The notes under the pieces: generated by a model
Databases searched by the model: none
Seen by the model: the letters and a program-made list of their open reading frames with translations, nothing else
What the model was told of the DNA's origin: nothing
Part shown: one piece after another, positions 21,526 to 22,266 of the stretch
Layout: the number at the start of each line of letters is the position of its first letter
Numbering within the stretch: position 1 is the first letter of the stretch
Made by a program: the position numbers and the translations under genes
Source: S141-55 sp964422065
GTDB lineage: Bacteria; Hydrothermota; Hydrothermia; WGAB01
NCBI GenBank assembly: GCA_964422065.1
Contig: CAYQZW010000015.1
Span: 1-22,266, forward strand
Length of the DNA stretch: 22,266 bases
Reading direction: 5' to 3'

Positions 21526-22266
21526 GGCTGGGCATCTCCCTTGGGTTTTTGGAACACCCGATCGAGGAACTCCACCACCCGGGTATACGCGTCAATGCGA
21601 TTTTTTAGTTTACTGAGCCCATGTCCCTCATCCTCATAGATCTGGAGTTCAACGGGCTGCCCCTTCGCCTTCAAGGCCTGGTAAATCTGTTCTGCTTCAT
21701 AGACGGGCACGCGGGGGTCGTTCCGGCCGTGGATGATGAACAAGGGGGCCCGGATGCGATCGATATAATGAATGGGTGAAATCCGCTTCAGCAACGCTTC
21801 ATCTTCCAGGCTCCCGTATTCGGCTTCTCGGAGCTTTCGGCGATAGGGGCCGGTGCGTTCCAGGAAGGTCTTGAAGTTGGCGATGCCAACAATATCGATA
21901 CCGGCAGCGAAGAGGTCCGGGTGGAACGTCAACCCGGCGAGCACCATGTAGCCGCCATAACTCCCGCCCATGACGGCGATCCGTTCCGAATCCACCAGGC
22001 CGGAGGCTTTGAGCCATTGGACCCCTTCTGCAAGGTCTCGGACCGCATCCAGTCGTTTCTCCCGGTCGTCCAGATGAAGATAGGTCCGGCCATAGCCTGC
22101 GCTTCCCCGGACATTGGGAGCAAAGACCGCATAGCCCCGATAGAGAAAGTATTGGAACAAGGGCGAAAACCCGGGTCGGTACTGGCTCTCGGGTCCGCCA
22201 CGAACGTATATAATGACCGAGGGCCTGTCCCCGTGTAATGTCCAAGGGACCCACACAATACGCCCA
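21522..22266 (-). CDS. S9 family peptidase (acylaminoacyl-peptidase type), C-terminal catalytic part
   Basis: The frame is open to the window edge, so the start and the propeller domain lie outside; about 247 residues are present. The alpha/beta-hydrolase domain shows YVRGGPESQYRPGF and FAPNVRGSAGYGRTY. The triad is Ser in GGSYGGYM, Asp in HGRNDPRVPVYEAEQIYQAL and His in DEGHGL. These motifs match S9C acylaminoacyl/dipeptidyl-type peptidases, unlike the S9A enzyme at 17370-19475. A GTG at 22256 is interior to a continuous family-like sequence and is not taken as the start. Cellular location cannot be judged without the N-terminus. Confidence 0.9.
   Translation of the reverse strand, partial: GRIVWVPWTLHGDRPSVIIYVRGGPESQYRPGFSPLFQYFLYRGYAVFAPNVRGSAGYGRTYLHLDDREKRLDAVRDLAEGVQWLKASGLVDSERIAVMGGSYGGYMVLAGLTFHPDLFAAGIDIVGIANFKTFLERTGPYRRKLREAEYGSLEDEALLKRISPIHYIDRIRAPLFIIHGRNDPRVPVYEAEQIYQALKAKGQPVELQIYEDEGHGLSKLKNRIDAYTRVVEFLDRVFQKPKGDAQP

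Noticed and set aside
1..22266. CRISPR arrays, tRNA/rRNA genes, insertion sequences, prophage or toxin-antitoxin genes
   Set aside because: No regularly spaced repeats, no tRNA-like cloverleaf noticed, no transposase/integrase motifs and no terminal inverted repeats were seen on reading both strands.

Overview
The window reads as a chromosomal segment of a Gram-negative bacterium assembled from short reads; a 100-N scaffold gap lies at 20425-20524. The outer-membrane evidence is a KDO-8-phosphate synthase gene (kdsA), several exported or lipoprotein-like proteins and a DUF4175 envelope protein. The Gld-type ABC transporter with a DUF4340 partner, together with DUF4175, is most familiar from the Bacteroidota/FCB superphylum and related uncultured lineages. 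That placement is inference; no rRNA or other phylogenetic marker is present. Genes are densely packed, many with ATGA overlaps and strong AGGAGG ribosome-binding sites. I see no tRNA, rRNA, CRISPR array, transposase or prophage gene.

Plus strand, 1-17357. (a) 1-231 is the 3' end of a class V aminotransferase. (b) A sigma70-like promoter drives trxB, rnr (TTG start, overlapping trxB) and a small lipoprotein-like gene. (c) 3884-4583 is a poorly coding stretch. It holds a promoter placed directly on the start codon of a short exported beta-rich ORF that looks truncated, then a hairpin, then the promoter of the next operon. (d) 4584-11247 is one tight seven-gene operon: Gld-like ATPase, permease, GldG-like auxiliary protein, DUF4340 protein, an Ig-like lipoprotein that apparently starts at CTG, kdsA and cinA. 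(e) An ABC-F ATPase gene follows. It has its own strong promoter and a leader holding a 4-codon ORF and a terminator-like hairpin. An aldo/keto reductase gene lies downstream. (f) A 1076-residue DUF4175 protein appears to be transcribed from a promoter whose predicted +1 is the GTG start codon.

Minus strand, 22266-17370. In transcription order these are an S9 acylaminoacyl-type peptidase (5' end outside the window), an AhpD-like peroxidase-related protein and a terminator-like hairpin. Next comes a strong promoter only three bases from the start of a cyclic-nucleotide-binding (Crp/Fnr-type) gene that runs into the scaffold gap. A DUF6789-like membrane protein, a DsrE-like protein and a secreted S9A prolyl oligopeptidase complete the strand. 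The gap is flanked by an identical 55-nt sequence on both sides, so it is probably an assembly artefact and the regulator's 3' part cannot be trusted.

Nothing here amounts to a clearly new defence or mobile system. The most interesting signals are regulatory: repeated placement of good -10 boxes directly on start codons (candidate leaderless mRNAs), a possible attenuator in front of the ABC-F gene, and a CTG-initiated lipoprotein gene.
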